Assembly (NCBI GenBank): GCA_035582835.1
Contig: JAYKAV010003143.1
Span: 63,420-127,419, forward strand
Source of the DNA: Phoebastria nigripes
Lineage: Eukaryota > Chordata > Aves > Procellariiformes > Diomedeidae
Reading direction: 5' to 3'
Length of the DNA: 64,000 nucleotides
Shown piece by piece: positions 13,004 through 26,481 of the stretch. A model generated the notes under the pieces. It searched no databases, was not told where the DNA came from, and saw only the letters and a list, made by a program, of their open reading frames with translations. How positions within the stretch are numbered: position 1 is the stretch's first letter; each line of letters opens with the position of its first letter. The position numbers and the translations under genes were made by a program.

Positions 13004-15204
13004 GCAGTTTTTTGGAAGTGAAGAAAAACTCCTACCTAAATAAAATCACTCAGACATGTAGTTCTGGTTCATGTCACATATTCACAGCTTTCATAATCTT
13101 CAAGGCTCCCCATTAAAAGTTCTTTTAATTAGTCAAAACCAACAGCTAATAATTAGAACAGTAAACACTAAATCCTATTCTCAGACAAATGTGTGCAAAT
13201 CCCATTTACTTAAATGGAAACGGCTCACAGGTGTGTTACATCAGACTCTAGCCACTCGGCAACTTTATAGGAATTCAGTGTCTGGAGCCTAGCAGCTTGA
13301 CTCCTCTTCCAAACAGAGNCACAGGTAATGCCACAGAAATCTGATCCAGGTTTCTTCCCCAACCCCCCTCAGCGAACACTTTAATTACCTTTTTTTTCCC
13401 CCATCACAACCACCCTCAAGTCTAAATGTAGACTTTCAATCCCAAACATTACAGGCCTGATTCCTGCCTAAGGAGAAGAGGACTCCGTCACCGGCTAGAT
13501 TAAATTCTGCAGCAGTGATTATGCATTACAGGCCTCAATTCTGCATCAGCAAAATCTACTGTACGGCATCAAATTCAAGGAGTTCAGGCATTTTACAGCT
13601 CGAGGGTAATGCAATCATTCTATCGCCATGCTATTTACTTCACCCTTCCAATGCATTTGTTTGTGCTCCACAAAGTGAACTGTAGGTCACCAGGAAACAT
13701 TGACAGGCATAGTAAACTAGGAAACCGTACCTAGTAGGCCACAGAAATAGTGGAACAACATCAGTTATTTTTCCAATGGAAGGAAAACCTTACAGTTTTG
13801 CAACACATTTTTTCCCCCTCTTTTTTTTGACACTGATACAATGAAAGCTTTTCGCCACACTCCAAATAAAAATCTATCATAAAAACTATTATTGTTTCGC
13901 CTATTTAGGAATATGGAAAATGACAACACGATCCCACACGCCGTTTAGCCTGCATACAAATCTACATGTGGTTTGTCATCACTGAATTCTCTAATCCAAA
14001 CGTAAAATTGGTATTTTAATTTCAGCTGGGTTTAGTGCAGCATGAAAGGAAAGAAGACCAGTCAGGATGAGATTTCTTGGGTCCCCCCACACCTTCCAGG
14101 CGATGACAGCTATTGCTTTAAGTACTTGCCATTAACAACCAGTCACAATGTTAGTGACAGGATGTTACTAGCAGTTACTTAAAATGATAGATGTTAACGT
14201 TTTTCTGCTCTTTATGACTCACACCATACCCCAGTCAGAATATTTTAGGAGCTGAATGCACGGCGCTGGGCCAAAACGATGAAGATCGTGGAGACCTTGG
14301 TTGAGGTGCAGAATGAGACGTGTCATTTGAGGAACATTAGGTCAAAGAGAATCCACTATAAGGAACTGTCATGGATTAAAGATTAAGGTTCATCCTTTTA
14401 ACTGTTTCATGTAAGGGGAATTCTCCAGCATTGGGGCATTTTGCTCNTCCACACATATGAAAGCAATGTGAAACTCTGCACCCTGAAAATAAGCCTTTGA
14501 TGTTAACATCTTTTAACAACTCTCCCAATGAGCTACAGATTAAGAAAAGATACTTTGATCCAATTTCAGAACAACGTAGACCACGTTTACCTCCATACAC
14601 ATGGACAAGCTGCCTTGTGAAGACTCAAGTGCAGGAGAGCGCTCTTACAGGAACAACACTATAGGCATAATGTTAAGCACCTGTGACTTCTGACCATGGA
14701 TAGATGTAATACACTGCATAAGGTCTAGAGCCATAAACACCAAAACTGGAGTGAAAAGGGATACAGCAAAAATTTCTTGCAGAAAAGGAAAGTAAGAATT
14801 TTATTGCTCCGTGTTTTGCAGCAGGTAGCTGATTTACCTGACCAACATAACCAACCGGACTATGACCCAAGCCCTGCACAACATGCATTACATTTTGTAT
14901 TATTAATTACATAAAGTCAGAACAGGTTAGAGATAAAACAGCAACAATTTCTCATTTTATATCAGCAATAATTAGTAGCCCATCACATAAAAATAGCATT
15001 TGTAATTCTGAATCTACCTTGAGAGGAAATATACTTCAGAGGAATTACAATCTCGTGATCTAGGCCAAAAGGAACTTTCCAAGTGTGTGCAAACAACATT
15101 CTTAAATGAAAGTTTTCCAGTTCTTTCCCGAGAATTCAGAGTAAACCTTTCCCCCCAAAATGCAAAATTGATTAATAGCTCTGAAAAGCTGTCAGACCAC
15201 CTAC

Positions 15205-15288
15205 CTTCAGCATTATCTTGCAGGTCCTCAGGCTGCTCTGCTTTGCTCTTTGTGGGAGACGGAGGATGGCCTTTTTGTTCCAATCCTT
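15205..15288 (-). CDS. Candidate coding exon B of the unidentified acidic gene
   Basis: Eighty-four bases. Acceptor has a run of 15 or more T then atgtttaaag, donor gtaggt. Phase 1-1. Joined to exon A it reads EGLEQKGHPPSPTKSKAEQP then EDLQDNAE. The peptide is low-complexity, rich in Glu, Lys, Pro and Gln, with a PPSPTKSK stretch that looks phosphorylatable (inference). In-frame skipping of this exon would keep the frame. Confidence 0.55.
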
Positions 15289-18200
15289 CTTTAAACATAA
15301 AAAAAAAAAAAAAGTTATTTTGAAATTGTTTAATTGTATCAAATATTACTACGTGTGATACCGCAACTGAGAGTGCCTTTTATCTCAGCACTCCATTCAG
15401 TGCCAGATGCCTATCTTTCTATTATTAAAATTAATTACTGCGTCATCTGTTATAAAAGTCATAATAGGCATCTTTCAGCATGGACTGGACTTTCCCTAAT
15501 TTTCACACGACAGCAGCAAAGAAAGCTCACGCTAAAATAACCTACTTCTTCACAAGCTCTTAATCTCTTCAGAAGTAAAAAAAATTAATAATGTTTTAAT
15601 TTGTAGTTTTTAATGAAATATATGTTATACTGCATTACGGAACTGTGGAGAAATAATCTGAACAAAACAATTTTTCCCTCTCAGCTCAATTCTCCATTCA
15701 ATGTTATAACACGGTAACAAATGAATATTGACTGAAATTAGTAATGAAATGAAAGGTAGGGAAGCAAGTTTGATAGTGAAGTAAAGTTAAGGAAATGAAA
15801 GCTTTATGAGATAGGAATGTTCTGGTTGAAAAAATCCATTCCAACCTTTTAGCCAGAAAGCAACAGGAAGATGGAGGAAAAGGAAAACCTCCTAAGTAAA
15901 AACAGTAACTGAGGCCAGTGAAGTTTAAGATCTCCCCTATTTGTAGGGACTGAAGTTCACAGTGTTTAATGTCAGTTGGTTAAACTTTAAAAATTATGAA
16001 CTTTTTCTACAACATTTTCAAGATATCCTGTCATCTTAACATAAAGGATGAAATTACTATTTGTTTGCTAAGATAGACCTCAAGGCACAAACCAGTGGCA
16101 CGGAAAGCCTGTTAGTACAAAAGGGAGGCCAAGCTGGAAATTAATCATAAAGAGTATTTGTAAATTAAGACATTTAATGAAAGCAGGTTCACTAATTAAA
16201 ACATTCTTCAAACATTGTTGCTTAACCACGAAAGCAGAGAATGGCAGACAATTAAAACTCAATTCATTGCACCTACTGAATCTATTCATCTACGATGGGA
16301 AAATGACTTTCTAGCATTTGACTTTCTGTCAAACCTCCCGATTCCCTGTGGCCAACCGAGGGCTTGGGTGAAGGAGAAGCCTAAAGAAAACACACTTCTG
16401 TGCGTGCTGGAAAGGAATCTTGACCACTTGTAAGCAGGAAATTTAGAAAGACATACGACCTTTCTTGATTTACCCCTATTGCCACGCTGTGAGAAAATAA
16501 GAATCATAGTATTACCTCAAACTGATTAGCTAATTAGCAACTGGGAAAAAAAGCTATCTACATGTGTATTATAAATTGCTTAAGTGTTCCGAAAACTCCC
16601 ATCTCTTCTGCTGTCATACATACCCTACACCATCATCTACTCTGTACGTTGCTGGATTTTTAAACAGCTCTCAGCAATCAGATGCCCAGTTCTCATAAAG
16701 GACTCGGCTCTGCTAAGAGCTCTAGATACTATCCTTTTATTTCCTACCCTTCCACAACTACATATATCTAGAACCAAAATGCTGAAAGTTTCCAAACAGG
16801 AGGTATGAAAGAAGTAAGCGAGAATGTGGAAAGGGAACTTGGAGAGTCAAGGGGAATGTTGTGTTCATGCAAGAGACAAAAAGGGAGTGAATTGTTGGCT
16901 TTGCATGGAGCCCAGGAAACTCAGAAACGTTCTCTGTCTGCCCTCCTCGGACACTGGTTATTCTACTGTNCTTACGTCCAAAAAGAAGAGCCACAGATTG
17001 GGAAGCTGGCAGGAATTTACGTGAAGCAACAGGTCAAAATGACAACAAAAATTCCAAAATGGAGATCTGCATGTGAGTAATTAAATTCCATCTCACTTGC
17101 TTAATTTTAAGGAATGAGCATTACCCCAAAAAACCAAACTGTATATTGTTCTTAAAAATTTCTTCTAGAATGGAATTTCTGTTTCATTATAGAATTCCAC
17201 ATAGTTCAGAGCACGAAGGGCCTTAGCGATCAGTAAATAAAGCGAGTTACTGCATGCAGAACATGCTTTGAGGTTTGGCTTGGTATCAGAAGGTAGACCT
17301 TTCCCGACAGCACTTAACATAGGACTCATCATGTCATCACATTTGCTCATCTGAATTGGAAATTCAAATGGCATGTTTTGAGGAAAACAAGAGTTTTCAA
17401 GTGCTAAGATGAATTTATTTCTGGAGTGGTGAGAATGTAGGAGTAACCACAAGAAATACCGTGGGGAAAAATAAAGACAAAACCCGCCAAATAAAGACAC
17501 ACTTTGTCAACCCTTTAAAGGGGTTACTCAGGAGCAATGGTGATAGAGTTCAACAAGAACTTCAATACAAAAGAGAAATCCTGAAAATAACCAGGCTTTT
17601 AAAGATTGATTCCTGCCAACACTCTCCCATTCTTTTAAAAAATAACTTGAATATTTATAGTGGACCATATTGATGTATGGCTTTCTTTGGTTCTAATGCC
17701 ACTCTGAACTACCTGCTACGTTCCCTTTTTTGATTGACAATGATTCGCATCAGGGAATCGAATCAATAGGAGTGTTTCAATCAACACTCACCCCTCTAGT
17801 GATGAATTTTATCATCTAACCAATCTGTGAGGCTTCCTCCAGTCCCACAAGTCAAATGTCAATCAAGTTTAAGTGCAAATGTCCAGCCAGGTCTTTCAGG
17901 AGTATCTGACTACATTAGATAATATAACCAACATCTTAATTGACAGCACAAAGACGGAGAGGGAGGAGGCTTATATTCAGAGAAGTCAGAACTGTTACTA
18001 TCTCAAAAGAAATGATCTTTTTGCGCTCTATAAAGAACCTTAAAATGCTCACAAAAGGATGTAGAGGCACTGTCCCAGGAGAACAAGATTTCAATCACAA
18101 TTTCACTGCTTTTTAGCAGATTTCCCTCATTCCAGAGACAGAAAAGGATTTGTGCAGGCTTCAAAATAATGTCTTTTTATTACGGTCAAAATACAACTCT

Positions 18201-19480
18201 CAACCTCTTCTGCTCTCCAACAGTATGTATGTCTTTGAGAACAGTTAGCCAAATACTACAGAAATTTTGCCTGCAAATTTCTGTTTAAAAACAGCACACC
18301 TAGACAGGTGTCTGAACTGATCGTATTAAAAGCTTTTCTAATCGTGATCATCTGTGCAAAAAGGTTTCTGAGCTCTAACGCTGGGAGGAATGATTCTTCT
18401 TTATAGGCTAATTCAGAGGGTCAACAAGCCACTTAAATCTCACAGTATGTCTCTAAGTAAGCTATTCCCAAAATCCCTCACAACTTCCAAATCTCCCTGG
18501 TTACAAGTGATTGCTATTTTCATCTCAGAAAAAAAGAGAAAGTCTCCCTCCAAAAAGCAGTGTCCAACTATAAGAGTGTGCACACAGTGGAACGTACAAA
18601 GAAATTCTGTATTTATACAGCATTGTTTATAATAGGGCTTCCCTTGTTAGTGTGAACGAGTTCCTTTGTCCTGCCATCCTAGCTGGCTGTGGCTTCTGAA
18701 GTAACGAATAGGCGGTTAATTAGGATGCTCAGGATAGAAATGGGATAACCAGCAGGGCATTTATTACAAACAACTATTAGATGGGAAATGAGAGACCGTA
18801 GTGTGGCAACATCCATACAGGTGAGGTCAAAAGGTTTTGGTACCTGCTGAAGAGGGAAGCTGAACAGGTTGAGGGAGAATACAGATTCAGAACTGAAACT
18901 TTTTCCTGTGTGTTTCTTTTTTTTTTTTTTTTTTTTTTTTTTGAACAGTAAGAGAATTAAATTATGTCAGTGCATAATAATGCGATACTATTGTGTAGGA
19001 ATCTGGACCATGCTTCTCATAATAGCACATGCTTCTATAATTTCCACATGCAATCACTGCAATTGTGCACACAATTATGGCAGTATTAGGGCTTATTTTG
19101 CACGCTTCTGTGCATGGATATGTGAATCTACGGGTATAAAAGCGAAGTCCTTCAGAAGTTAAAGTTTAGAATAATCTTCCCTTAATGGAGCTTAAAACAT
19201 TAAGCATCATAACTCTGCAGTGTTAAATCACTGAAGTTAGACAAGACTATTAGGTCATCTGCTCCTTCTCTCTGCTTACGTAGGAAATCATTCATAAAGA
19301 AAAGCTGAGAGGTAGAACTGCACAGGTCCGTACCCGCTATTACTAGATCTGCCCTTTTGACTCAAGCCGTTCTAACAGCAAACTNTATGACATATGACAA
19401 CATCAAAGTGCTTTGAATTAAATGGTGCCGTTAAGTCAGCAGCTGCTACGAGATACAGCATCCAGAACAATAAACAATGG

Positions 19481-19515
19481 TTTAACCCATTAAACCCATT
19501 GTTTAATGGGTTAAA
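19481..19515. repeat. Perfect 15-bp inverted repeat, 5-nt loop
   Basis: TTTAACCCATTAAAC pairs exactly with GTTTAATGGGTTAAA across the loop CCATT. No run of T follows that would suggest a small terminator. No TSD-like flanks recognised. Confidence 0.9.
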
Positions 19516-19928
19516 ATCCCATGAGCCAAATGCCATTAAAAGAGTGGTCTTGAGTGTGTATATTTAATAAGACTAGGTTATTTTTATTTTTAAATGTTTT
19601 TCTTATTCTAGTACATCCAATATATGCAGTGACATTATGTGACTAACTCGCTAAAATGATCATTTATGCTTGTTGATTTTATAGTATTAATGTAGATATT
19701 AATGGAGATTATCTGGCAGATGTAATTAAGATATTCCCTTATTTATTTTGAAGATAAATCATAGAAAGAAAGGCCTTTCTGTGTGTCATGAGATATTTGC
19801 ACTTCAGGGTGGTAGAAACACAAGACAGATTACTTTTATAATGTATCCATCACTCAATAATACACACATTTGGTCATCTGTTATTCCTTACTCCCGGCTA
19901 ATTCTCTAGCTGTTCCCAAGGCCTAATC

Positions 19929-19980
19929 TGGTGTGCACTGAAGTCAATGGACATATTCCCACCGACTTCAGCTGACACCA
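19929..19980. repeat. Imperfect palindrome, relic of an old amniote repeat
   Basis: The left arm TGGTGTGCACTGAAGTC and right arm GACTTCAGCTGACACCA pair at 17 of 24 positions around a short centre. The arm text (cactgaagtcaatgg) recurs in weaker form near 8240 and 24115. The text recalls an abundant repeat of turtle and crocodilian genomes. The family name is not certain. Confidence 0.5.
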
Positions 19981-20286
19981 GACCAGGATCGGGTTTTTTT
20001 TCCTCTAATTCTTGCCACCAGGTTTAAATTAAGACCGATTTTGTAACCTCCACCTCATTCTACTACATTCTTCAAACGGAAATTGGTACAGATACAATGA
20101 GTCTACATCTCATTTGTATCCCTGTACTTCGTGTTTTCTCTTGGTTTGATACTGGCCCTCAGAAACACCTAGCCAGTAGGAAGTTGGAGGCACAGGAATT
20201 TAGGTGACATTTAGAATATTTGAATCTCTGCCAAAGGTCCTACACATGTGTGTAGTCTGCAACATGTGCGCTCCAGGAATCCAACA

Positions 20287-20318
<32 letters not shown>

Positions 20319-21684
20319 TTTTTCTTCCCCTTAAGCACAGGAATTGGACAAATAACCCCAAAGCAGATTGGATATGGACAGCTCAAAAAACCAGGGTCAT
20401 CAATATTGGTACCAACTGCTGACTCCATCTGCTGGAGTCATGACCCATGAAGTCAAGCGGAATGGAGAATGATTATTCAATTAATATCTTGAAGTGGTGA
20501 CTAGAAGTTGCTACTCTATTTTTCCCTTAGAACAGTGAAAAGCAGATATCCTTCAAACTGATAAAAATATGAGTATGAAAATGAAAACTCCCCTCAATGC
20601 AGAAATTGTGTATGTATTTATAGTTCCCACAAATGCATCCTACAACCATTACAAAGTCCATACGCAAATAGGTCAAAAGGGCATAACTTTTGTATATCTG
20701 CCCCACTACTGGAGCAGATACACAAAAGATACTTCTCTTTAGCCATGTAGGTATTGATTGCTGACAATCAATGCACTGATTCCCAAAATATCTCCAAGTG
20801 ATAAAGAAATAACCAAGTACGTGCTGTTGAAGCTCATAGCACCCTACAGGCAAACCTGTGAGGGAAGCTATGATCTCATCTACCTCATATGCACAAAGAA
20901 ACAGACAGGTAGGGAAATATCTTCCTCAAATGGCTTAATTCAGTGATAATTTCCCAGAGCAGCTATGTAGCTTCACCCAAATTAATAAAGCTGTGAAGGA
21001 TACAAGCCAAGAAAGAAGAGACTGGCTATTAAGCGGAAATGTACTTCCTTTTAATTCTAACTTAAAATGCTTTAAAAAAAAAAAAAGTGTAATTTGCATA
21101 ATCTCCATAAAAGCAACAAGACAAAAGGTGCAAAATAATTGGGTTTATAAAAGTATACATGCCATGATAACTGTAAAAAATGAAATTGGAAATGTTAGAT
21201 GAATACTGCAAATTCAACTATAGGATCATCTTTGGCAAATGTTTGTTGTATAATGACGGTCTTTATTTTTCTACTTTTATGTATGTACATACAACTATAT
21301 CAATCACACTTAAAATTTCTAAAAGTTCCTATCCAGTAATCTTGACACCAAGAAGTAATTATAATTATATGTAATAAAATCAACAGGCCAGAACAGCCAT
21401 AAAAGAATGTGCTAATCCCTCAGTGTAACACATATCTCTATGTTTATATCCATGTTTCACATCTATGCATATACACTATACTTCAAGTATTTCTAATTTC
21501 TAAGCTAATTAACCGGTTGCATAAATCATCATAATCCATTTGTCTTTAGGACAATCTTGCCAATTTAAGCAGCCAACATACTGCTTCAAAAGCTTTTACC
21601 TCTGTTTTCTGGCTGGTATATCTCTGCCTTTCTCCATGTGGCTTTCCTTTCCGATCCCATATCTTTTCGTAAAGAGAAGAACCG

Positions 21685-22045
21685 GGCAGAGTCACTGGGC
21701 TACGATGGGATCAGGGTCACAGAGACCTGGGGGAGAGTGCACATGCCTGGTGCGCTGTCACGGATAGGTACTAGCTGGTTAGGAAGGAGAGGCAGACAAG
21801 AAGAGTAGGGGGAGCTACGCTGCATATAAAAGGAGGTCCTTCACTGCACGGAAGTCTCTTATGGAACAGGAGAACCTCTAGGTGAAGGTCAGGAGGGAAA
21901 GTAACACAGGGTGCCGTGGTGGAAGCCTGTTACAAAAAGCCCGATCAAGAAGATTAAGTGGATGAAGCTCTCTACAAAAAACTAGCAGAAGTCTTCTGAC
22001 TGGAAGCTTTCGTCCTCATGGGAGATATCCAATCCTCTGTCCTCT
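21685..22045 (+). mobile_element. Decayed CR1 LINE endonuclease-domain fragment
   Basis: The plus-strand translation gives VTETWGR near 21708 and, after frameshifts and stops, ACYKKPDQED, VDEALYKKLAEVF and LEAFVLMGDI near 21928-22028. These align with the CR1 ORF2 endonuclease blocks (ETWW, CYRPPDQED, VDEALY, LVLMGDFN). Internal stops replace at least two codons. No RT part follows. Confidence 0.8.
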
Positions 22046-22639
22046 CCTTTTCTTGTTCCTCAGGCCTTTCTTTCCTTTATACCTATCCATCATTTCCATT
22101 TCAAGTCTATCCACATCCACAAACTCTAAACATTGACACTTGTTTTAAACAGCAAACTAGGAGGACCAGGAAAAAAGTCCGCTGAAATATTGTCCAATCA
22201 AGTTCAACGTATTTAAGAGTTTGTGGGAGAGTTTTGCTACCGTTTTCATTGCAAATAAGTCATGGCCACTAATCAGAATTGCAAATGGCTCAAGAACTGC
22301 TGTATTCACACCTTTTTACAGACAAAGAGACTGCAGAATTTTAATTATTTCCCATTCATGTTCAAACTAGTTATTAATAAAAAGCAACCGAGTATCACCC
22401 AGAGGCTCATAACAGATGACGACATTAAAAAGGTAGTCTCAGCCATTCTTACCGTGTACTATTTATCAGGGATAGTTTACCCTATGTAATGTTAAAAACC
22501 AGAGATGACTGTCATAACATTGGCAATAAATGATTAACACTGCTTATCACAACCAAGGCAAATAGTTTCAAGAATTCTTTCAGTTTGGTTGATGCTTCAG
22601 AGAAGCGATATACTTTAGCACAAAATATTGTTTACTCAC

Positions 22640-22681
22640 CCGTCTCTTCACTCAGCTCAGTCCCTTCTTCATTAGCATCAC
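22640..22681 (-). CDS. Candidate coding exon A of an unidentified acidic gene
   Basis: Forty-two bases on the minus strand. Acceptor gttttttttgacag, donor gtgagt. Phase 1 on both sides. It reads (G)DANEEGTELSEET with the last codon split. The strong pyrimidine tract, good donor, length divisible by three and phase agreement with exons B and C argue for a real exon. The family is not recognised. Chains of short symmetric charged exons are seen in ASPH/junctin and triadin genes, but the residues do not match those. Confidence 0.55.
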
Positions 22682-24090
22682 CTGTCAAAAAAAACAAAGA
22701 AAATTATTAATAAGAATACCAGGAAACATCTAAAATGAAATATTCCGTGTTTCAAATGGCCCGTATCTTAGTTCGCCTCCTCCCGTTTAACATTTTGCAG
22801 TGAGATCTGGAGGTGGATGGGAAAAGAAGGTTTTGATACTAGATTGTTCCTTCCAGATATAAGAAATGCAGGGAATAAAGACAGGGAATAAAATTCTGCA
22901 TAATTTACAGAATTCTGCAGATTATGACTTGTATAAAATGAAATTGCATTCTCTTTTCTAGCGGAGTTTTTGGTTTACTTGTCAAGTTTCACTTTACTTT
23001 GTTTCCTGGGAACAGCTGGCTACGTTAAGAAGAGAACTAGTTATCCAGAAATCATACCACATAAAGAAGTTACTATAAATTTGCCAGACAGGACTTTGGT
23101 TTAAGACCAAACTTGGGCTAGCCAAGAGTTGAACACTTGCAATTATTAAGATGATATATGAAGAAAGCAGATTCCTTTTGCAAAACGTTGCATTTCGGTA
23201 ACAAAGGAATTTCTTACCGCAAGTTGTTTTGATGAGGAAAAAAAAAAATTATTAGCCTTAGTTAACATATAGGTAACTCAACGTTCCAGAGCCTTAATCA
23301 TCTAATGGAGAGCTCATTGACCACAGACGTTTGTGTCAACTATGTTCCTAATCCATATAGACTCCATTTATACCCTTTTAAATGGATTTGGGCACGTGCA
23401 AATTCTGTAGCAAGCCTGCAATTTCTGTCTAAAGCTTAACATCTTTCAAACTTGCATATGTACATATTACGACCACCATTTGAACCCAAAGGAGTTTTGC
23501 AATATTATGATCAATGGTAATGGAAACTAACGGTAGTATTTAGGTCCTAATTTACAGGGTCAGATCTTTACACTATAAATTCCGCTGAGATCCAAATGCT
23601 GTGACACACGCTATGAGGATTAACCTCTGCTTTCATCAAGACTTGGAGCCTGAAACTTTATTTTAAGTAGCATGAGAAGAGAACAATTGGTTAATAATAG
23701 AGGCCTCCACTGGGAATTATGTTTGCTATAAGCATTTAAAATCACAAGCGTGAGAATTTTCATGGATGCTTGTGAATCTACAGTAGATGGATCTGTATCC
23801 ACCCTTCTCCCCCTTCCATCTCATTCAGACGTGATCTGGAGAGTAGGACTTTCAGAAGCCAGTAAACGACAGCAGGTTACGTTTCTCTTGAGTACGCTTT
23901 AGTCCGGCCCAAAGGATCAGGACTGAAAAAAGTCACCGCACNTTTTACTTCCTTTCTCCTTATTCTGCAAACAATTGTTTTGGAGATCAAAAAGGCACAT
24001 GGACTCCTGCTGTACAAATATAAATTTGTACACAGAAACTTTAAGGAGCTTTGACAAGTATTTTTTGAGATAAGAAAATGAAAAATCTTG

Positions 24091-24136
24091 TTAAAGCCAA
24101 TGGGAATTCTGCCATTGACTTCAACAGAGCCAGGAT
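24091..24136. repeat. Relic of the same old palindromic repeat
   Basis: GCCAATGGGAATTCTGCCATTGAC is followed by ttcaacagagccaggatttt. It shows the same AATGG / CCATTGACTTCA inverted core seen at 19929-19980. Confidence 0.4.
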
Positions 24137-25127
24137 TTTCAACTGGAGTCCTCACATTTTTCAACAAACCACTCGGAAAATACTTGGTTAACACAGAGAT
24201 TATTAATTATTCAGTTTCCAATAACACGTTCTTTCCATGGAAGCGTTTATAATGAAACCAGCATGATAAAATTTCAAATTATATAAGACTTGACACTAAA
24301 TCAAGCAGAATATAATATCTTAACATACATATATCACCTGATCTTCTACGGAAGTTCTTAATTATAGTTCTGTAAGTGACTTGGAATACGAAATTCCCAA
24401 AGCAACGGAATAGCTTCTAAGCTGGTGATAATGGACACAGACAAGAAATCTGATGTTATTAAAAAGTAGTGAAGTCATTATGCAATATAATTATGAAGAG
24501 GCAAAGACTGCTTTTGTGAATTAATTGTGAGTTAAAGGCTGTTTTTTCTGGGAAAAGGAACCTAAGTCTCGCTGAAAGGCAGTAAAGTCCTTATGTAATT
24601 TCTGAAAATGGGAGTCGGGCTCCCAACCGCTGGGTGACATGATCTCTAGGTCACTGTGGTGCCTTTGAAAATTCTACCCCAATCTGGATCCGAATCTGAG
24701 TTTCACTTTGGCACACAGCACTCCCCAGTCACTTCATGTGTCTATAATTCTTACTCTCACACTATTAATGCATCTGGTGGAAGTGCTTCCCTGTCAAATA
24801 TAAAGCGGTCTCTTTCACTAACCTTGGCGTGGCTGGCTGAAGTGATAAACACCATGTTTAGTTATCAGAGCTCTATGCCAAAACCAATTATTTGAGATAA
24901 AAACCAGTGTTTTAGAAATCTATATCCAAAATTCATTCACTTTNGCCCCAAAAGAATATTACAGGCAGTTTCTTGGTTACTCGTTCTGAAGAAGTAAAAG
25001 CAAGTGAAAATATTTTTTCTGAAGCTCTAAATGCCTAATATAAAGCAAAATCAATGCCAAGATTGCTATAAATTAGATTTGTAATACCTAGTTTTTTATT
25101 GTGCATGGGTTTTTTTGCAGTTTTTTA

Positions 25128-25155
25128 GTTGTTTGGGGGTTTTTTTGTTGGTTTG

Positions 25156-25186
<31 letters not shown>

Positions 25187-25193
25187 GTTTTTA
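25128..25193. repeat. T/G low-complexity tract, (TTTG)n and (TTTTG)n
   Basis: Repeats of tttg and ttttg over about 65 bp. A complementary (CAAA)n tract occurs at about 39163-39190 and a third A/C tract at 44841-44877. Confidence 0.9.
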
Positions 25194-26441
25194 AAATGTT
25201 CCCTACACATTTTTTTACCCCATCTAAAGTAAGCCTTCTAGAGGTTTGCTTTGCTTTGAAATATGCACCACAGACAGTCAATCCCAAAGCAAAATTGAGT
25301 AAAACCACAGAAGAACCCAAGAGTGAACCTTTGACACTGGTAAACATTTCCTTAAAGACATATCATCAATACTTCTTGCCCAAACTCCCCCATTTGAAAG
25401 ACCAGATGTGAGGTCCTCTGTAACCCTCACCCTTACTCAAGAGCTGTTGAAAAATAATTGACTAGGAAAACATGCTATAGTGTGTGCACGCATGTACCCA
25501 CTCTTGGTTACTCTCTTGTCTGGAGAAGCAGAACAGCGACCTTTCACATGGCTTCCCCATTAAAGCCCTGGATTTTGGGAAGCTCTACTGAGATGATCTT
25601 GTTGGAAAAGGAATGACAGACCTTGCAGCCTGGAGTGAGAGCAAAACTGACAGTGTCTCCCTGCAAGGGTCAGCCCACCCCCAAGAAAACTTGCATCAGT
25701 ATTTAGAAGGCTTAGGATACAAGGAAGCCATCTAATCCAAAATGTGTCATACAGTTGAGAGTGCAAAATTTTCCAGCTTATAAATTGGGCTATAGTATAT
25801 AAAATTAAGGTATTAGATGGGTGATGTATGGGAGAACAGTTTCCAGTCAAGTATAAAATAATTTACAGTTGAGAGTCAGCCTATGATTGAAACTCGCCCT
25901 CTAACTCCCATGCTTTCTGGGGTAACTGTATCTCTAAAGATCACAGAGCTTTGCATTTAGGAGCAAGTTGCTCAGAGCATACACATTTGTATAAGTCGCA
26001 GGTTCCCTGGTAGAGTCATGTACCAAGTGATGCCTGTTACTCTTTCATTCCCCTCTCCCTTGTTACCTGCCGAACTCTGTGAAACAGAATAATTGCACCA
26101 TACCTGCTCTTACTGACACTGGAGAAGAAGATACCTTCTTCTGTCATATACTTTTTTTTTCTTTTGCCTTGCTGGTCAGGTTCTTTCTCTGTCTCACTAG
26201 TTGTTGCATACAAGCAAACACAAGGCCAGATGGCTAAAACCATCAATCTGTGTTAAGATTTATGTTAGGAACAGAGAGGTGAAAGGCTCTAAATACCGCT
26301 GCTAATCCCCAAAGCCATTAAACCGCCTCCTCCTTGTTGCTCACGCTTCTATTTGCATTCTTCTTCATGTTAGCACGCGGAGAGTCAACGCTATACAAAC
26401 ACCTTTTATTTTTAACTGTGCATGCATTGAAGAGCTCTTAC

Positions 26442-26481
26442 AGAAGAGCCAGCTCCCCGCTGCAGAAGGCTGCTGTTTCAT
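26442..26481 (-). CDS. Possible first coding exon of the unidentified acidic gene
   Basis: On the minus strand an ATG at 26481 opens MKQQPSAAGSWLF and meets a donor gtaaga at 26441 in phase 1, the phase exon A requires. Upstream (26482-26600) is a CG-enriched, purine-rich leader (tgccggcgctctccc on plus). The ATG context is weak (C at -3). Speculative: phase agreement alone has a one-in-three chance. Confidence 0.2.

Larger units (their letters stand above)
4230..15204. other. Intron or intergenic; GC-richer patch at 7200-7420; otherwise nothing recognised
   Basis: Apart from the RT-like remnant at 11.3 kb and the A-rich tract at 12.9 kb I see no gene. The 7200-7420 patch is CpG-rich and contains a possible minus-strand donor (gtaagc at 7219), but open frames there have no recognisable product. 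Confidence 0.5.
15289..21684. other. Intron between candidate exons A and B; no gene seen
   Basis: Contains two T tracts, the 15-bp hairpin at 19481 and the palindromic relic at 19929. ORFs of 60-110 codons have no family signature. Confidence 0.5.
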
